In this document: positions 26,031 through 38,086 of the stretch, piece by piece
How the letters are laid out: each line of letters begins with the position of its first letter
How positions within the stretch are numbered: position 1 is the stretch's first letter
Source of the DNA: Lutraria lutraria
Taxonomy: Eukaryota > Mollusca > Bivalvia > Venerida > Mactridae
Assembly: GCA_964023205.1 (NCBI GenBank)
Contig: OZ026850.1
Location: forward strand, 5,187,270-5,251,269
Length of the DNA stretch: 64,000 nt
Direction: 5' to 3'
The notes under the pieces: model-generated
Database searches by the model: none
Told to the model about the DNA's origin: nothing
The model's input: the letters and a program-made list of their open reading frames with translations, nothing else
Position numbers and translations under genes: made by a program

Positions 26031-26222
26031 CTGTGCAATCTAGTAAGAACAACATATGAGTACTTGAGTTCTACAATGAAGGAAAAACATACATTTATCT
26101 CACAGCCATTATTAGCAAAATTTACTTTAGTAAACATGATTCTGTTCTACTTGAATGTTCAAAATCAATTAATTTTCTAAATTCTTATCCAAACAATGTA
26201 GGTAGGTGTTATAGCAATTTAC

Positions 26223-26297
26223 CTTGGTTAGTTTCTTTCCAAGGTTCTTAGCAGCTTGCCAAATGTCATAGGAATGTTTTGTTTGGATAGTTTTTTC
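26223..26297 (-). CDS. Minus-strand gene, exon with HSYDIW...AKNLGKKL motif
   Basis: Acceptor CCTTTCAG, 25 codons (EKTIQTKHSYDIWQAAKNLG and on to KKLTK), donor GTAAAT, phase 0 on both sides. This is the most family-specific block of the gene. Confidence 0.6.
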
Positions 26298-27376
26298 CTG
26301 AAAGGACAAATTTACAATACAAATAATCAATTAATATGTATCTGTTTTTACATCCAACCAACAATCTTTCAGAATACAGAAACGGTTTCCAACTTCCAAC
26401 ATGTTTCTGCACTGTATATCACGCCTCGAACACTGATGTGATACAACACCCAGTTTCAATATCCTGACACTGGGCCAAGCAATCCTGGAATGACCCTTAT
26501 ATGCCAAGCACCATCTTAGGGTGATTAACCAGAATCATTTTAACAATTTTGGTATGTCGCAGCCAATGATCATACTCACAAACTCAAACTCCAAAGGTGA
26601 ACGTTATACAAACTGAGCTACCAGGGAAGGTTATAAGTACATATATTGCGTGTGACAGGTACAAGTCATTCTCAGGTACACATTCAGACACAAAAAGTGC
26701 CTGTGGTCATATCTATCTGATTCAAATATTATAATCAAGGAATTATGAAGGAACAATTGAAACGAAACTCCATCAAAACCTACCTATAAATACAATATAC
26801 AAAATTTGACTTGTAAAGTAAAATATGGAATGAAGCAAATTTTTTGTCAGATATGGACTGTACAAGTGTTGCAGACAGACACATATATTATACAAATCGT
26901 ACATATGTGCATGTTTCGGTGGTGGTGGCGGGGTAAATGAAGTATGTACATGAATAATTTATTTACGCAGAGTAAATACCAGGTAGCCTTTTTCAAAAAG
27001 AAGAAAGACATCCTTTAGAATTTTTTTCAATGCATACAAATATAAATGACTACAGTGATTATCAAACTAAATATATGCCTTTACAGACTAACCATAGTTA
27101 GATGATAAAATATCCTAACTAATAGTTCTAAAGAATTTATGGTTGAAACCAATTTAGCTGACTCCATCAAGTACAGCACAGTGAGTTAATGTGTGGTCAC
27201 TTCAAATCCAAGACCCAGAAAACAACACTGTTTACTACAGATTCTGTAATTTCACTGGCTGTGCATGAAACAAATGAATCTCCCTTTCACCAAGATAAAA
27301 CATTCTGCTAAAAATTATTTTACAAAAATCTATGTAGTATAATAAGGTTTTAAATAATATTATTGTAGTAACTTAC

Positions 27377-27463
27377 TCTGAAGGATCAATGAAGGATGAT
27401 AATATTTTTTTCATCAAATGAGGTCTGGAAGTCTTTCCATCTTCTCTACTGGATTCTTGTTTT
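27377..27463 (-). CDS. Minus-strand gene, polar linker exon
   Basis: Acceptor TCTCTAG, donor GTAAGT, phase 2 on both sides. Encodes a low-complexity polar stretch (KQESSREDGKTS) followed by LMKKILSSFIDPSE. Confidence 0.45.
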
Positions 27464-27971
27464 CTAGAGAAAGAGGAAAAACAGTTCAGTTAAAATATGA
27501 AAGGCTAAAGTGCCATGATAACTAACACACAAGATAAGTAAATGTTTATACATACTCGAAATTATTCACAATACTTCATACAACTTGTGCAAAAACATAG
27601 CAACTCAACAGAAAGTCAGTTGGTTAATTTCCATGCGAAAACAGAAAGTATGCTGACATATGACCGTTCGGACAAATAAATGTGTTTGCCATAACACTAG
27701 CTATTGACCAAAAAGGCCAATAACAATCTTTTCTTGGCCTCTTAGGATGTTTTGGAATCAAAAACAGCATTCTGACATGCACTTTGGGTTAAGTATAAAA
27801 AATAAATTGTTAAAAAAATTCCTTCCTACCTACCAACTAAAAGTTTTCTGGTTACAGCAAACAAACATCTTGAGGGCCGTCTAATGTACAATAAGGTTCT
27901 TATTCCTATCCTTTCACAGTGACTACAATTTATTTTTGCCAATGAAAAATCACCAAAGTAGACATACTCAC

Positions 27972-28037
27972 TCAGTTTTGTTGTCTCCAGAGGAGTCCAT
28001 TTCTTCCAATCCTGATGTTAAATCAAGATGTACATGT
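27972..28037 (-). CDS. Minus-strand gene, short exon
   Basis: Acceptor CTTGCAG, donor GTGAGT, phase 2 on both sides. Encodes HVHLDLTSGLEEMDSSGDNK. Confidence 0.45.
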
Positions 28038-28779
28038 CTGCAAGACAAAAAATTTGTGTTGTTATTTTTTGTTTACTGTTGTTCTTATGAACACCTTCTA
28101 CTAAAACGTCATCTCAAGGGATTCAAGCCTAAACATAGACTGTAACTTAATTGTTACAAGAATTTTCACATCGTGTCATTAACACTATCTTGCTTTGAAA
28201 TTTATGTTCCACTCACTATTTTGCTTTGAACAGCTTTTAAAACACTGTGTTGCACAACTGAAAGGTGAGCGAAATGATGGATGGGTGGATTGTAAAATTA
28301 TTAGTCACAAAAAATATTGTTAATTGTGGAGTATTTACATTTACCAAAGGAATGAAAAAAGAACAATGACACCCACTAAAAATGCAAAGTGGATATTAAT
28401 TTCCTCTTTAATATTGCATTGAGTAATCTTGCCCTTTAACCTATCGACATCGCTTTCAATAGCGGTCGTCCACATAGACAAAATTGTAGGTTATTGGTAT
28501 GACATGGGTTTTTGTTGAACATCACTGATACTCTGACATACTAGAGATCATCTACATCATAGTACATAGTGACTACATGTGATGATCAGCCTCCTTACCT
28601 GACCAGAGGCTTGTCTCATCACATAGGGACCAGAATTTGCAAAGATGCAATTATTTTCTGAAAATCAAATTCATTTCACTTTACCATCCTGAATTCTTTA
28701 TTAGAAGTTATGTAGGATTTATTTCACATCCATGGCATACTGAACAAAATAATAGAGAAACTAAATGATAAAACAGTAC

Positions 28780-28937
28780 CTGCCACCATGCATTTCCATC
28801 TCTAAAACTGACACACCAGGTACTGAATGGGTGCTCACAACGGTACTGAATGGGTGCTCACAACATCCCTCAAACTGTCAGGGGTGGAGGTCAGTCTTGA
28901 TGGTCCAGGTATCTCAGCAACAAGAATATGTTGGTAC
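28780..28937 (-). CDS. Minus-strand gene, exon broken by a 23-bp tandem duplication
   Basis: Acceptor ATTTTAG, donor GTACTG. The frame YQHILVAEIPGPSRLT...DVVSTHSVP stops soon after the second copy of GTTGTGAGCACCCATTCAGT(ACC). With one unit only, the exon would be 135 nt and would join its neighbours in phase 2 on both sides; with two units it does not. Confidence 0.5.
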
Positions 28938-30063
28938 CTAAAATAATGCATACAATATTACTCTTCAGCACATGAACATAATTATATGTTTTTAAATTAA
29001 TAAAAACTTTAGAAAATATTAATGGTTTGGAGCATCAAGTCTATTGACTAATTAGAAGAAGCATATGAACATTACAGTCAGAGGAAAGAATATGAAATAG
29101 CTTAGAATTATATTGTATAAAATTTACAAATTTGTATTAAAATAAAAACAGCCTTCTCAATCAAATCTCATTACAATGTTAGACTTGAACCAGATGTATG
29201 ATTTCCTTTCTGTCTATCATTATCTTTGTGTGTTTTTCATGAATTGCACAAGATTAAATGTGCAGTTCAAATAACTTCAATGTTTGTATTACATTTGTAT
29301 TTGTTTAACGCCTTCATGAAGAAGTCAGATCTGTTGTGCATTGTCAAAATATTTGGATAGATATCACAAAGTGATGTAAGGCGCATAGCTGGACTTTATA
29401 TTCTTGAACTCCTTGGATTTAATTTGAAATGAAAATGAACTTTAAAACGACCAAGTTAAAATGCTTATAATCTGTATGTTCGTTTAATTAAGTTTAATGC
29501 CTAATTAACCCCTCACAGGGATGTCAGCTTAAAAATCAAGACAGAGACCTACAACATGTTCACAAAATCTTTAATTGTACAGTCAGTCTTTCAGTTTTTA
29601 TTCCATATTTACTTAAAACAAAAAACAATCTGTGTGATTCCAAGCCTTCTTTAACACTGTTTTCACAGGAGACTGGTAAAAAAGTTTAGACTCTGGGATT
29701 GTATGCTGTTATTTTGTCAAATCTAGAACAGGCCAAAATGATAAAAAGATACGTTTATGGCTTAGATATAGCCATATTTTGGACCATATATACCACAGAC
29801 CTGAGGGGAGAGACCTTTACTCCTTTTGGAGTAAGTTCCAGCTATGCCCCTGGATATTACTTTTTACTACTTTCACTTTCAGTTCAGCGGTTTATCGGTC
29901 TCGCCTATATTCTTGAAACCTGAGCTTTTTCGGTTACAAAGCAGTTTTTCCACCGGGATTGATCAACATCGTCAACAGAAAATAACGGAAAAAACACAAT
30001 AAACCGATCGATCTCTGCATGCGCTGTCGAAAATCTAACCAGACAAAACAAAAATCATCGTAC

Positions 30064-30260
30064 CTGTCGATTCGGAATGTCGCCCCGTTACGGTCACTCT
30101 GTATGTTATGATCGTGTTTTATCACGTTCCATCGAGCAATTCCATTTCTTAAATTAATCCTTGATTGTTTGTAGGACTTCTTACGAACAACCTTACGCCT
30201 CTTCCTTTCATTATCTGTTATTCTTGGCTTCCCTCTCTGTTTACCGTGTGTATCCGCCAT
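30064..30260 (-). CDS. Minus-strand gene, first exon
   Basis: ATG at 30260-30258 and 65 codons rich in Lys/Arg (ERKRRKVVRKK, then KQSRINLRNGIARWN). The donor GTACGA leaves phase 2, matching the next exon at 28937. The upstream sequence is somewhat less AT-rich, as expected at a promoter. Confidence 0.6.
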
Positions 30261-32766
30261 TGCTGTTATGCTAATTTATCACGTGATCGAGTGAAGCTTG
30301 ATTTACGGAAATCGACGATGTATTTCGGCTTGTTTCGGAGAGGTATTTAGGACCCGCGGGTGTTAAAAGATTTTCAAAAGTTTAGACAAATTTACTAAAC
30401 TGTGGGACGCCATCCTAAACAAATAACAAAGTTAATGTATTGTTTAAAGGATATTTGATTCGGTGGCCAGCGCATTTGGCTAACTTTTAATGATGATTTT
30501 GAACCTTCATATAACTTTAATAGTACTTGTGGAAGTATCTTTAAAATAACAGAACTTACTATCATCATGATAACAGAACAGGAAATATCTCCATTATAAC
30601 AGAACTGGTAATATCTGCATTTATATTGTAACACACCTGGCAAAATCTTAATAATAACAGAACTGACCAAACCTTCATGATTGAAGAACTAGTAAAAAAT
30701 CTTATATTATCAAATAACTATTAAGGACTGCACTGATTTTTTTATTAATTTCTTCACCATTACTAATTAAAATTTCTCATTTTATGCTTAAATCATATCA
30801 GTATTGATTTGGTGTTATTCGCTACGGGAGGGGACAGTTTATAATCTATTAGATACAGATTTACTAACTGCGAGAAGGTCATGAGAAATCGATTTTCGAT
30901 AGTAAACCTGTCTTACCCGCTACAAGAACAGCAGAAATATCAGCATATGGAAAAACTTTTTGAATTACCGGGGACATGCCATGTCCATTGTCTAAAGATA
31001 AAAGAGGACCTAAAATCAAGTAGAACCAAGGGAAGAAAACAAATAACTTTTATAGAAGACGAATATAAGCAAGAAATGTCCACAAACTGTCAAATAAAAT
31101 TTAAACCCTTGAGAACTCTTGGAACCCCTTGGGTGTTTTCAGAAATTGAAGAATATACGCAAAAAATGCTCAGAAGTTATCGAATAAGATCAAAGCCCAA
31201 AAAAGAAATATGGAGAACCCAGCAGATAAATTTGAAAGATTAAGAATATACGAAATAATATGTCAAAAACTGTCAAATAAGATTAAAACCAGTGGATAAT
31301 ATCATTTGCAAGATCTAAAGTTTCAGGTTCATCATGAGGTAATACTGATATACCGAAACAATTGCTTTTTGTAGGTCAAGAAAAAAGATGAAAATTAATT
31401 ATATCGATATAAAACAGTATACAGAAAATTCATTCAAATATTCCTTGACAAAAATTACTGTGAGAACTTTCTCACTGCTGTATGTCCAAGAATAACAAAA
31501 AGACATTCACAATTGCAGTAAGGTTGCCATTTACATCTGAATAGAATAGGTACGAAGCTGAATATATCATATGCGTAATACAGAAACTGTTGAGAATTCG
31601 GATATTCTTTGTTTCCTTCAATTAATGCTAACTGCACAAATACGTACGTCAAATTCATCTGGAGAGTATGGAAAGGAACATAACTTACAGAGCGGGAAAT
31701 ATGTAGAAATTTTGGCTGAAACGGGGACCAAGATTTGGGAGACCTAAGGACGATGTTGCTGGTCATCGATCTAGGTGGAGATGTTATGCACATATATATT
31801 TTGACAAAGTTTTGCGAATATTGTATGGGAAATCTTCAACTTAGAGATTGAATGAGCTGCTAATGATTTATTGCTTTGTATACGAAATGATTTCCGCATA
31901 ATCAAGATTTCATTAACCTTACCAGTGAACTGAAAAGTGTTAATGGTAAAACCTTACAAAATGTTGAGGCGTCAAACATTCTTCTTATACTTGATGGAAT
32001 GGAAATTTAATGCTCATTCTCAACAAACATCTGTTTTGTAACTTATGATATTGTAGTTAATGTTTTGTGTGCACAGTAATAACAATCATGTCTTTGAGAG
32101 TAATTGCTTTTGCGTAGACGTATATTTCATGAGATAAACAGAATTGTTGTTTATTCCTTCAGTCACTATACATAAAAATTAGGTTTCGTACTTGTTGTTC
32201 GCTGTGAATCTAACATTCAGTTCTTGCAGCGTATTTGTTGTATAACGTCTTGTTTTGAGAGATAATTCGACTATTCAAAGAAATAATAATATTGTTTCTT
32301 ATTTGTGAGGGTTCGTGGTCGTGGTCGTGCCCTTGATATTAACAAGAGTCAAACCTTTGGTACTCAGACCCGATGGAGTATCCGGTTTTCGAGGCAAAGA
32401 AACGTTGTTGTAGATCTATACTTTAATAAAACACATTTTAATAATTAACGTTAAAAATTATGTGCCTCAAATGCGATTTCGTCTGATGCAAAAACACAAC
32501 AATAAGGTGTATAGAATACTGACAATATTGAATAAATAATTTGTATCACTTCTACATACAATGATGTGCAAACAAATCTGAGATAGATTAAGAATAGAAA
32601 GTACAAAATGCTAGTTGTCGGTCTCATGAAACAATATGAACAGTGGTCAAGAAGTAGGACTTTGGGATCGAGGGGTCTTCCTAGGACCATCGTTATTCCT
32701 TGAGCAAGAAAATATTCTTAAATTATACGTTGGTGCCTGATCAGGTGTCTAACGTGTAATGTATAC

Positions 32767-33093
32767 CAAAGGGGTTTGTCACGAAAAAAAATTCAAAAAA
32801 TCTTTTTTTCCATGTAACCCATATATATATATAGAAGGGAAACAACTTCGACAATTCGAATTTTCCAACGCGTGTTATAAACTTCCATGTTATTGCAATG
32901 CAGTACAAATATTTAACTGATATATAGTGCAACGTATGGGCAACTCAACACGCTAACAGAAAATGTATACTTTTACTACCTTTAAAGATATTCTAAACTC
33001 GCTATTGAAGATTTTTCACTCGAAAAATGGTCACATTATACAAAACGACACACTGTAAAATTTTTGATTTTTTTTTCGTGACAAACCCCTTTG
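32767..33093. mobile_element. 327-bp inverted-repeat element with 8-bp target duplication (hAT-like)
   Basis: Termini CAAAGGGGTTTGTCACGAAA and its exact complement at the right end. They are flanked by ATGTATAC on both sides (32759-32766 and 33094-33101). Cassette A lacks the insertion at this place (around 10985). An 8-bp duplication is the hallmark of the hAT superfamily; no transposase is carried. Confidence 0.85.
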
Positions 33094-33405
33094 ATGTATA
33101 CACTGCACTGAGTGACGTCAATTGATGATATATAAAATAATGACCATTCGTGTGCAAAAGTCTTTTAAATACATACACTTAGAAAAAAACTATAAACTTT
33201 AAGATCTTTTAACCTCGTGAAAAATAAGGTTAAACAAGTTAGCATGGAAGCGCTACAAACCACATTTACTGTTGGTGGGTCCAAACAAGTACGTGACTCT
33301 GTAGATTATTGTCACATGTTTAGATATGTCATCTTGTTTGATACGATACAAGTATCAGTTTATGGTGTTATATACATATATCTTTTCTTAAATGAGATTC
33401 TAGAG

Positions 33406-33650
33406 GTTTGTCTTATAGCAACGGGTACCATTTTTTTACTCGTGACAACGACAATACAAATAATTGTGCCAAAAAAGATCATGGTGGATGGTGGTACGGC
33501 AACTGTGTGCATGCTTATTTGAATAGTGACTATATTACGCCAGGAACAAAAGCAATTAGACGCGGAGAAAGAGGTGTTATTTACAGAGATTTTAAATCAG
33601 AGGAGTCATTGAAATCTACTGTGTTGATGGTGAGAAGTTTGAAAGAGTAG
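33406..33650 (+). CDS. FReD-B exon 5: C-terminal fibrinogen domain, intact
   Basis: The acceptor AG is at 33404-33405. The exon is open through the calcium loop and GGWWY box to TAG. It is orphaned because the upstream exons are deleted. It runs about 18 codons longer than the cassette A exon. Confidence 0.75.
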
Positions 33651-33926
33651 AAATATTCAATGTATACTTATAGTTGAAACATTTGCATATAATCATTAAA
33701 AGCGTATGTTCAGACAGTTATGTTTATAAATACTGTAATCAGATGCATTCAATAGTTCCTGTCCCTTCCTTCCTTCCATAGTTCTCTATTTCATTATTAT
33801 GTCCCTTCTTTAATTTTTTTTTGTCTTTCTTTCTTCCTTCTGTGACGTTCTAATGTTATTGTGCTATTGCTTTTCATCTGAATCTTGATTTTACCTTCTT
33901 GTGTTTATGTACAGATGTAGTGTAGA

Positions 33927-33932
33927 AATAAA
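33927..33932 (+). terminator. Polyadenylation signal of FReD-B
   Basis: AATAAA at the position conserved in cassette A. Confidence 0.55.
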
Positions 33933-35160
33933 GCACGAATTGTCAGTAAATAATTGTTAGTGTTCTTTTTTCAAGCTGAAATTTGCTTGTATTATTAACG
34001 TTCATGTTTAATTGTATTCATTAGCATTGGGAATTCCCTGTGATACAGATAACTGCTTCATTATTATAATCATGTTTCGATATATTCATTACAATCATGA
34101 TAAGAAGTGCGTGTTAAGCGAACAATATTCACTCCCTGTATATTATATTACCACTAAAACCATGTTTTCTGTATGTACTGAATGTGCTTCATGCGCCATA
34201 AATACACTTGGTGACAGCAGACAGCAACAGCCACAAAAGTTATCAACAAAATTTATCAACAAGTCCTATACTGTAAGCCTTAAATCACACGACACGAAGC
34301 TTACTTAAATATTGTATTTCTGAACAGCCTGTGATCAAATGCTACAGAACATATCAATGGATAATGAGTATATCATATGTTATATTTATAAAGAAATGCC
34401 CAGATAGCTCCGTTGGAAGAACACGTGGTAATTAATTTTATTGATAGATCATGAATTTGAGAAGCGGGATAGAGTCCATATTAGATGAAACATTATTTAT
34501 CAGAATGAACATATGATTATACACAGTACATGTCAAAGATCAAAAACCAAGATAATGTCTTCTTGTTTTTTGTATGTGTTCTCTTCTAGGAATACTTACC
34601 TCATCTATATAAAGTACTTCCACAAATTTGTCAAACAATCCGTACTTAAAGGGCAACGCAACCCTAATTATGAATTAATCTCATTTAAATAATTATTCAT
34701 TATTATTCTGAAAAAAATAAATCATTTGAGCGTTAAAATACGCACATTGAAGATATTTTACGAAAATATCGTAGAAACTTTGTTATCTGAAAGAGTACAG
34801 GGCGCCGCCATTTTACCAATTTACAATCGATTAACAGTTGTATGTGACGTCATATCCCACAAACATGGATATGGCGAATAAGCGGGAGTGAAAGAGAATG
34901 GTTGATTATTATAGATATCGCCTTTAATTGTTAGGAATAAGCTTAGGAAATCACGCATTTGTATTTTAGAATCATAGCCAACATATTCTTCCACGTTATC
35001 CACCAAAACACAATTTTCACAGCCACAAAATTCTTCAATAGAATCAAAGCTTAATTTTCCATTCGACACTAAAGTAAATCCATTTTTATAGTGACATAAA
35101 CTATAATACTAACATTTTTTTATATTTATAAATTGCGTGAAAAATACTGAGGTGAAAACG

Positions 35161-35180
35161 TCTGTTCTGTTCTGTTCTGT
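35161..35180. repeat. TCTGT microsatellite, 4 units
   Basis: Four perfect 5-bp units inside the TTAA-flanked element. Confidence 0.85.
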
Positions 35181-35971
35181 AATATAGCATCCCTGATTAT
35201 AGTTATATTTCATTGATAAGAATTAAGATCAAACACTACGAAGTGCAAAAAACATTATAATTGGTTGTATTTTCTTACACCATTTCCATAGTAAATCTAT
35301 CTATATACAAACATGTAAAAGTTAATTTACAGATTAAATATCACTGAAGATTATTATAATTATCACATCTATACAAAGTGGTGTACGAACGCACAGTTAT
35401 ATTGTTTGTTGAGTTGGGAGTTAAACAGCATTGCACATTTAATTGTGGGGTAATATATATATAGCATCATTAGTCTGATTCGCGGGAAAGCACGGAAAAT
35501 CTTTTGCCATTATTTTCGGGAAAAGTAGAATATGATATACGTAAATGCTTATTAATCATTTAACAAGCATAAAAGCCAAAAACATGTGAAGTTACTTCTT
35601 AATCTTTTGCCTAAATTACCTTGCAGACTGTCAATCCATAATCACTACACATTTATTTTCCACCTTCAGTACGCTCACTTTAAAAATCAATATCTCCCAC
35701 ACTGATGAAAATTACATCACGAGACAGCAAGAACCAGACATAATAGTGCATCATAGATTTCTTACACTTCTGTTGAAAAATAATGTTCTAGGTCATAGTT
35801 CTAATTGATCAACCAATGAAAAGTCGCTAATCAGTTGATCACGCGAACACACACGGTTAAAATTGCCATATTACACATGTCTGTCGGTGTTTCTTTTTGA
35901 AGTCAGCTGTCTCCACATATCATTGTCCTGTGCATATTTCAGTGTCATAAAACTTGCTGAGACAGGGTGAT

Positions 35972-36720
35972 GTCAAGTCAAGTCAAGTCAAATATTTTAT
36001 TGGCTTTTAACTTTAACAGTTCATCGCCAAATGAATTAAATTATTTACATTTACATTGGCGGTACAATGATCTTATAAATAATGATAATACATGTACAAT
36101 GAAAAGCATATATACTTGATGTGAAAAAAGCAATATCATATACAATTGATGTTAATAATATGAATTAATGTAATTATCCTAAATATATACTATAATGTTG
36201 TTATGAGTAAAATAGTCATAAAGTTCTACAAATTTGTAGTTTTTCTTTCTAACATGAGTTTTCAGTTTAAGAATAAAAAAAGAAAACAATTATCTTGCTT
36301 GTATTAAGAAGGAATCCCTTGATAACGTGGCAAAATAAATGAAAGATGCAAGTTTAATTACTTTTATATTACTTCTCAAATTCATCAATGATCTAAACTT
36401 CTGACGATTTGGCCATGTATAATAATATTTTTGAAGATGTGTTTTCCTAAGATTAAGATAAAAAGGACAAACTAAAAGAAAATGATACTCTGTTTCTACT
36501 TGATTCATATTACATAATTTGCAAATACGCTGGCTTTTCTCCATATTTCTACATCTTCCCTCTTCAATAGCAAGTTTGTGTGCTGAACATCTAAATCGGG
36601 CCATTGATAGTCTATATTTATCATTGTTAATACAATTGAGATAATTTTCAAATTCAAAACTTGTTTTAAAGCTTCTAATGTGTAATGTACCGCTTATCTG
36701 ATTGTTAATTGAAGTTTAAT
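35972..36720 (-). mobile_element. 3' fragment of a LINE nested in the TTAA element
   Basis: The minus strand encodes FEFENYLNCINNDKYRLSMA, then RFRCSAHKLAIEEGR and a Cys/His knuckle (CKLCNMNQVETEYHFLLVC), typical of the C-terminus of LINE ORF2. About 300 bp further on, AATAAAATATT is followed by four TTGAC-type units (35972-35991), a microsatellite-like 3' tail. It belongs to a different LINE lineage from the L1/Tx1-like copies. Confidence 0.75.
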
Positions 36721-38035
36721 GTGAAATTGGAGTAATAGTAGCAAATTGGGATCTTGGTTATTGTTTTAGGTACGTGACGTAGACTAAATAAACAAGTGGT
36801 GTCATGCAGTTCAACTGTTGTCTATAATTTGAAAGAATTATTAAATCATTATCAGATATTTTACATTATCAGTAAAACGATTGAAGAATTACATATAAAA
36901 CTCATACTTAGTATTATTTTGATCTCATGAAATGTTTCTGTTTATTATTAATTTTCCATTATGAAATATCACTAACAATCGTATTTTCATCTTTTTTTCT
37001 TTATTACACAGACAAAATAATTGCACCATAATAATGATTTGTTCAAACATCATAATATATAATGCGTTCATGCACATTTAAACAATCAATAATTATTACG
37101 TCGGTATATGACATAATTTTTTTTATAAATTTTCGAAATTAACTGAAGTTTGTCACACCACCAATCACATCATTTTTGTATAAATTCAAAACGAATAGCG
37201 GTGTTAAATTGTTTGTACCGAATGGCTAGTAACCATAAATTTGGATAAGTGTAAAAAATATTGTCATTTATAATACAATATACAATACAATATCTTTTAA
37301 GGCCGTATCTTTTATAAAAGTGCTCGCAGAACGGGTGTACTGGCTTTTACACATTGTGATATATAGGACGTCAAGATATGTGACTTTTCTTTCAAAATGG
37401 CGGTGCACTAGGAGATTCGCTCAACCACAAAATGACAATATTAAATCACCAATATTTTTGTTAAATGGTGGATTTTTAAAAAAAAAATGCAGGAATCATC
37501 ATAACTTTAATATTTCTACACGACTAAGTGCTTGCAAAGTCAACATTGCGTTGCCCTTTAATTATGAATACGCAAATTTCCCAACAAGGCAATTACTTCA
37601 AGTGCCGCACCAGTTTTATAATATTCAAAAGTCAATGAGGTCCCATCAGAATGTATAGTAATGCTTAAAACACTTATCCCATTGTTTCTTCATAGAAAAA
37701 CTAATCGCGAGTGCAAATACGAAAACTGTCACACTTCACGCGAAAAAGATAATTGTAACGTGCATCCCAATATCCAAATAATATAAATCCAAAAGATATA
37801 TTCAGTGACCCGATTGAACATGCAACATAATTCTTACGAGAAACCGTAATCTAGTTAATTGAAAAAAGTCATTTACAGAAGACCTCATTTTAAAACCACT
37901 CAAGAAGTAGTCTGACTAGTTTTCATTTTCTTCTTCAGTATTTCATTCTCATGAAGAAAACACTATGTGTACAATGTAAAGCGATTTGTAGTCTTAATAT
38001 CGTGGTTTTGCTGTAGGTATTGTTATGAACAACAC

Positions 38036-38041
38036 TATAAA
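38036..38041 (+). promoter_or_regulatory. TATA box of C1q-B
   Basis: TATAAA 51 bp before the ATG, in the context ACACTATAAAGACGGCGTT shared with the other two C1q copies. Confidence 0.65.
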
Positions 38042-38086
38042 GACGGCGTTCATTAAAGCAAAATCCCATTCCACGATTCACTCACG

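Larger units (their letters stand above)
25201..30260 (-). pseudogene. Minus-strand multi-exon gene, function unknown, probably decayed
   Basis: Seven exons can be read on the minus strand: 30260-30064, 28937-28780, 28037-27972, 27463-27377, 26297-26223, 26030-25962 and 25424-25201. All have GT donors and AG acceptors. The first four join in phase 2 and the last three in phase 0, so one or more exons between 27377 and 26297 are missing or unseen. Key stretches are a basic N-terminus with KQSRINLRNGIARWN, then TKHSYDIWQAAKNLGKKLTK, WCKDIVNHFWFTCK, VLHHIVNVHEW and YQCLHGPLSEED. From memory these resemble a family of uncharacterised proteins scattered through fish, corals and molluscs; no function is claimed. 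Exon 2 carries a 23-bp tandem duplication that breaks the frame. No C-terminal exon was found. Confidence 0.55.
32264..33650 (+). pseudogene. FReD-B: fibrinogen-related gene reduced to part of exon 1 and exon 5
   Basis: The exon 1 remnant (about 32264-32320) has lost the 11 bp holding the ATG and stops after GGGTTCGTGGTC. From there the sequence jumps to what lies after exon 4 in cassette A (the match to 10549), with a short GTGGTCGT filler at the join. Exon 5 (33406-33650) is complete and open: YHFFTRDNDNTNNCAKKDHG, GGWWYGNCVHAYL and a C-terminus through SLKSTVLMVRSLKE. Without a start and exons 2-4 it cannot make a fibrinogen-domain protein. Its intact exon 5 shows what FReD-A has lost. Confidence 0.85.
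34650..37557. mobile_element. 2.9-kb element flanked by TTAA (piggyBac-like target)
   Basis: Begins AGGGCAACGCAA and ends TTGCGTTGCCCT, flanked by TTAA on both sides (34646-34649 and 37558-37561). Cassette A has a single TTAA at the empty site (CGTACTTAATAATGAATACG, about 12510). TTAA duplication is typical of piggyBac-type elements. No piggyBac transposase is seen, so it is non-autonomous. The interior holds an older LINE fragment in opposite orientation and TCTGT and TCAAG microsatellites. Confidence 0.85.

Noticed and set aside
34821..35069. Minus-strand open frame with GCENC and acidic residues
   Set aside because: It lies within the TTAA-flanked element next to its terminal region. The Cys pattern is only loosely like a known metal-binding motif, with no supporting exons.
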